Positions 5,033 through 7,395 of a DNA stretch of 7,395 bases are shown in pieces. Every line of letters begins with the position of its first letter. Position 1 is the stretch's first letter. The notes below the pieces were generated by a model. That model was not told where the DNA came from. It searched no databases and saw only the letters and a list, made by a program, of their open reading frames with translations. This DNA is from Candidatus Methanomethylophilaceae archaeon (GTDB taxonomy: Archaea; Thermoplasmatota; Thermoplasmata; Methanomassiliicoccales; Methanomethylophilaceae), in NCBI GenBank assembly GCA_011620825.1, contig WOYN01000128.1, forward strand, positions 1 to 7,395, read 5' to 3'. The translations under genes and the position numbers were made by a program.

Positions 5033-7395
5033 TTAATTCCCCTCGTATAGCGGATGAATGAACCTGAAGCTGCAATAGTCCTCGTCTTTCTCGAAAAATA
5101 TCCTCATATGTCTGATGTCCGTGCCCTGCCTTGCATTGATATTGAAAACGCTGCGGCCTCTGCTGAGCCTCATGGGCACTTCCGATCTCCAGATTATTTC
5201 TCCGTCGTTCCGCCTGAGCGGTATGCCCTCTCCTGTGCATACCGCGATGATCGGAGGAAGAAACTCCACATCACTGTCTGCTTCTATGGTCACTTTTATT
5301 TTGCCGTCTCTGGACGGTTTCGCATCCGCGCTATATCTCGCAGTCCTGCACGTTTCCGATACTATATCGAAGATCATTCCGCGGGAGGTCATCTTTTTTC
5401 CTTCCGCGTCGTAGACCGCGAATATGGTGACCGTCCTGTGCGACCGGCCGCCCATAGGGATCTTGATCATCCTGTCCTTCGAGTATGCTTCGGCAGAGAC
5501 GGTCATCCTCTCCCCTTCCGGGTCATTTGGTCCGGAGGCGGGTTTTCCTGGATCTGTAATCACCAAGATGGCGGATTCGGCATCCTGGGGCCACGACATT
5601 GTAAGAATACAGTCGCTCCCCGTAATGTCCCTGTTAATATCTCTGAACGGTTTCAGGTCCGCCACCAGCACCTCGAGGCCCCGGACCGCGTATCTGCCGA
5701 CCGGTATCATGGGATAAATGTACTGCACTGCTCCGTTCGGCAGCGAAAAGCGTATCCTGCCCTTCTTCTTTTCTGTGGGTTCGATCCGAGTCATCCAGGA
5801 ATCTATGTCCTCGATCTTGATCAGCAATCCGTACATCCTGATGCTCTTGGGCGAAGAGTAGAGCACGACGTTTTCTTCACTGGTCCATTCGGCGGTGAAC
5901 GTCCCGTCCGATTTGTTCCAACGGACCTTCAGGTCCCTGACCGGGTCAGGGAGGATCGCCGTCGTTCCCGAATAAACAGACCCGGCGGATCTGTTCACAT
6001 GTCCGTTGGGGGATTCGTATTCAGCGACAAAAAGGTAATAGTATGTGCATCCGCCGCCGAGCCCTCTGTCTTCTATGACGGGACCATCGCCTTCGATCTC
6101 AACTTCCTCGCCGTCTGAACTGCTCTTCCTCCAGATTCTTACTCTGGTGCAGTTCATCGGTTTCTCGAAGTATAGGCGCAGGCCGTCTTCGAGCGGGTCG
6201 ATGCTGACGTTCCGAGCTTCGGCAAATACCGAGATGGGGCCGCAATAGGCACCCTCCTCGGAGAGCACGCCCCAACGTTTCGACATCACGGTGTAATAAT
6301 AATCCACTCCCGGCTCGGCGGTCTCATCTACATAGTAGCTGTTACTGACCTCCGCCAGCGGTACCGTTCCTTCATTGACCTCCGGTACGGAAAACCCTTC
6401 CCTGTAGATGCAGAAAGTAACGCCGCTCCTTTCCTCCGGGACGGCGTATCTGATCAGGATCCTGTCCTCGCTGACCTTCGCTGTGGCGTCCGTCGGAGGG
6501 TCCGGGGCATTATTGCCCAGCACAGACCTGACCATCGCATGGTCCGGACACCTCTCGGCCGCCTTGATATAAAGGTCCATACGTGACCCGGCATTCGTAG
6601 CCTTTCCTGCCTTCTCCAACAGCCTGTCCGCTTCATAGATGCGCCTCTCTGATTCCCTGTAGAGATTTTCTGTCGACGAATCCTCTTCGATGAAACGCTT
6701 GTAACGTACAAGCAGGTCTCGTGTGAGGTCCACGGCTTCGCTGTACCTTTTCAGTTTGTAGGATTGTTCTATCCTTCTTCTTCCCGAAAGCAAATGGCCC
6801 TTTGCGATATCGATCTTCTTTTCAAGACCGTCTATTGCTGGGTATGTGGAATATTCCTCCCTGAGCCCGTCCAATACCCTCTCTGCAGCGGATATCAATC
6901 CGGCAGAAACGAGTTCGGATACTGTATTCCCCATCTCAAGGGCCTTTTCCCAGCCGGCCTTCATGTCGAACCCGCATTTCACGCATGCACGGTTGGCCGA
7001 TGACTGTTTCGTGTTGCATTTGGGACATATCGCCTTTATCGCATGGCCGCAGATCGAACAGCACATGACGTCGCTCCCTGTTTCGACGAACGCCTTGCAA
7101 TCCGGACATCTGATCATATGACTGTCTGTTTCCGAGAAATTGATGATGAACTTCTTTTTGATACAGTAATCTTCCATGATGCGGACCGCCAGGTCGTCGT
7201 CGAGGCCGGGGTCGGTAAGATAGATCGACATCAGTTCGTCCACATATGCCCGGTTCTGCGGATGCGTGTATTCATCCTCGATAATCTCGAATATAGGGGC
7301 CAAAGCCCTCTGGCACTTGCCGAATTCAGTAAGCTCAGATAGCATTTCGTCAGACTTCAGGGCCAGTTTCACAGCCCTCATGGCCTGTATATAGG
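5033..7395 (-). CDS. double zinc ribbon, helical and tandem Fn3/Ig-like domain protein, possibly cut at its N-terminus
   Basis: Function unknown; it looks like a cytoplasmic scaffold. From the ATG at 7381 it has 782 residues, but the frame stays open to the right edge (codons Y-I-Q-A before that Met) and no clear ribbon-like purine run precedes it, so the true start may lie outside. Positions below count from that Met. Residues 27-52 contain THPQNRAYVDEL, reminiscent of J-domain helix IV (DPxxRxxYD). A double zinc ribbon follows: Cys92/95 with 108/111, and Cys119/122 with 133/136. Residues 141-285 are charged and helical, TPR- or coiled-coil-like (RYSEAVDLTRDLL at 212-224). Then come beta domains: Fn3-like at about 293-388, 389-476 and 479-580, and two more divergent ones at about 585-675 and 678-775. 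Tyr-rich edges such as YYYTV (361-365) and YYYLFV (447-452) fit Fn3 strands. No signal peptide or membrane segment is visible. It leads the cluster with the GTPase and Hsp70, suggesting a shared complex. Confidence 0.72.
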   Translation of the reverse strand, partial: YIQAMRAVKLALKSDEMLSELTEFGKCQRALAPIFEIIEDEYTHPQNRAYVDELMSIYLTDPGLDDDLAVRIMEDYCIKKKFIINFSETDSHMIRCPDCKAFVETGSDVMCCSICGHAIKAICPKCNTKQSSANRACVKCGFDMKAGWEKALEMGNTVSELVSAGLISAAERVLDGLREEYSTYPAIDGLEKKIDIAKGHLLSGRRRIEQSYKLKRYSEAVDLTRDLLVRYKRFIEEDSSTENLYRESERRIYEADRLLEKAGKATNAGSRMDLYIKAAERCPDHAMVRSVLGNNAPDPPTDATAKVSEDRILIRYAVPEERSGVTFCIYREGFSVPEVNEGTVPLAEVSNSYYVDETAEPGVDYYYTVMSKRWGVLSEEGAYCGPISVFAEARNVSIDPLEDGLRLYFEKPMNCTRVRIWRKSSSDGEEVEIEGDGPVIEDRGLGGGCTYYYLFVAEYESPNGHVNRSAGSVYSGTTAILPDPVRDLKVRWNKSDGTFTAEWTSEENVVLYSSPKSIRMYGLLIKIEDIDSWMTRIEPTEKKKGRIRFSLPNGAVQYIYPMIPVGRYAVRGLEVLVADLKPFRDINRDITGSDCILTMSWPQDAESAILVITDPGKPASGPNDPEGERMTVSAEAYSKDRMIKIPMGGRSHRTVTIFAVYDAEGKKMTSRGMIFDIVSETCRTARYSADAKPSRDGKIKVTIEADSDVEFLPPIIAVCTGEGIPLRRNDGEIIWRSEVPMRLSRGRSVFNINARQGTDIRHMRIFFEKDEDYCSFRFIHPLYEGN
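5039..5044 (-). promoter_or_regulatory. Shine-Dalgarno site that fixes the TTG start of the GTPase
   Basis: On the - strand GAGGGG is followed by seven bases and then TTG at 5031. It lies within the last codons of the upstream gene. This strong site makes the unusual TTG the most likely start and suggests translation coupled to the upstream gene. Confidence 0.65.

Noticed and set aside
5054..6118. 354-codon open frame on the + strand opposite the scaffold gene
   Set aside because: It is antisense to the Fn3-like region and its product is His/Arg-rich with no family motifs. The - strand frame is longer, has zinc ribbons and is operonic with the GTPase.
7388..7393. TATATA on the - strand just before the ATG at 7381 as a TATA box
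   Set aside because: A box here would place the transcription start about 25 bases downstream, inside the gene and past the ATG. The next Met codon (7345) has no ribosome-binding site, so this is probably coding sequence.

Overview
The window looks like chromosomal DNA from a methanogenic archaeon. Two genes on the + strand match the late steps of coenzyme F430 biosynthesis (CfbD and CfbB), a cofactor used by methyl-coenzyme M reductase. GC content is moderate, genes are tightly packed, ribosome-binding sites are purine-rich, and one gap holds an archaeal-looking AT-rich promoter. None of the five genes ends in TAG. This is compatible with, but far from proof of, a pyrrolysine-using methanogen such as a member of the Methanomassiliicoccales; the lineage is an inference.

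Positions 1-2165, + strand. The 3' part of cfbD (nitrogenase-like reductive cyclase subunit, cut by the left edge) is followed without a gap (TAA then ATG) by cfbB, a P-loop amidase/amidotransferase of the CobB/CbiA family. Together they convert Ni-sirohydrochlorin to its a,c-diamide and then reductively cyclise it on the way to F430.

Positions 2166-7395, - strand. A three-gene cluster converges on cfbB. In transcription order it runs: (1) a large protein, open to the right edge, with a double zinc ribbon, a helical repeat-like region and several fibronectin-III/Ig-like beta domains; (2) a single-domain TRAFAC-like GTPase with two N-terminal zinc-binding modules, starting at TTG one base after the first gene; (3) after 79 bases with a probable promoter of its own, a short Hsp70 that keeps the ATPase domain and the beta half of the substrate domain but lacks the helical lid. 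The two operons meet with their stop codons exactly back to back inside a 12-bp palindrome.

The - strand cluster is the interesting part. It has the parts of a multi-protein switch: an Hsp70 ATPase, a zinc-ribbon GTPase, and a zinc-ribbon/Fn3 scaffold whose N-terminus ends in something resembling the last helix of a J-domain. I infer that the three act together in the cytoplasm in signalling, stress response or biological conflict; the sequence does not show the actual function. No RNA genes, mobile elements or CRISPR arrays were seen, and no stretch over 300 bases lacks a gene.
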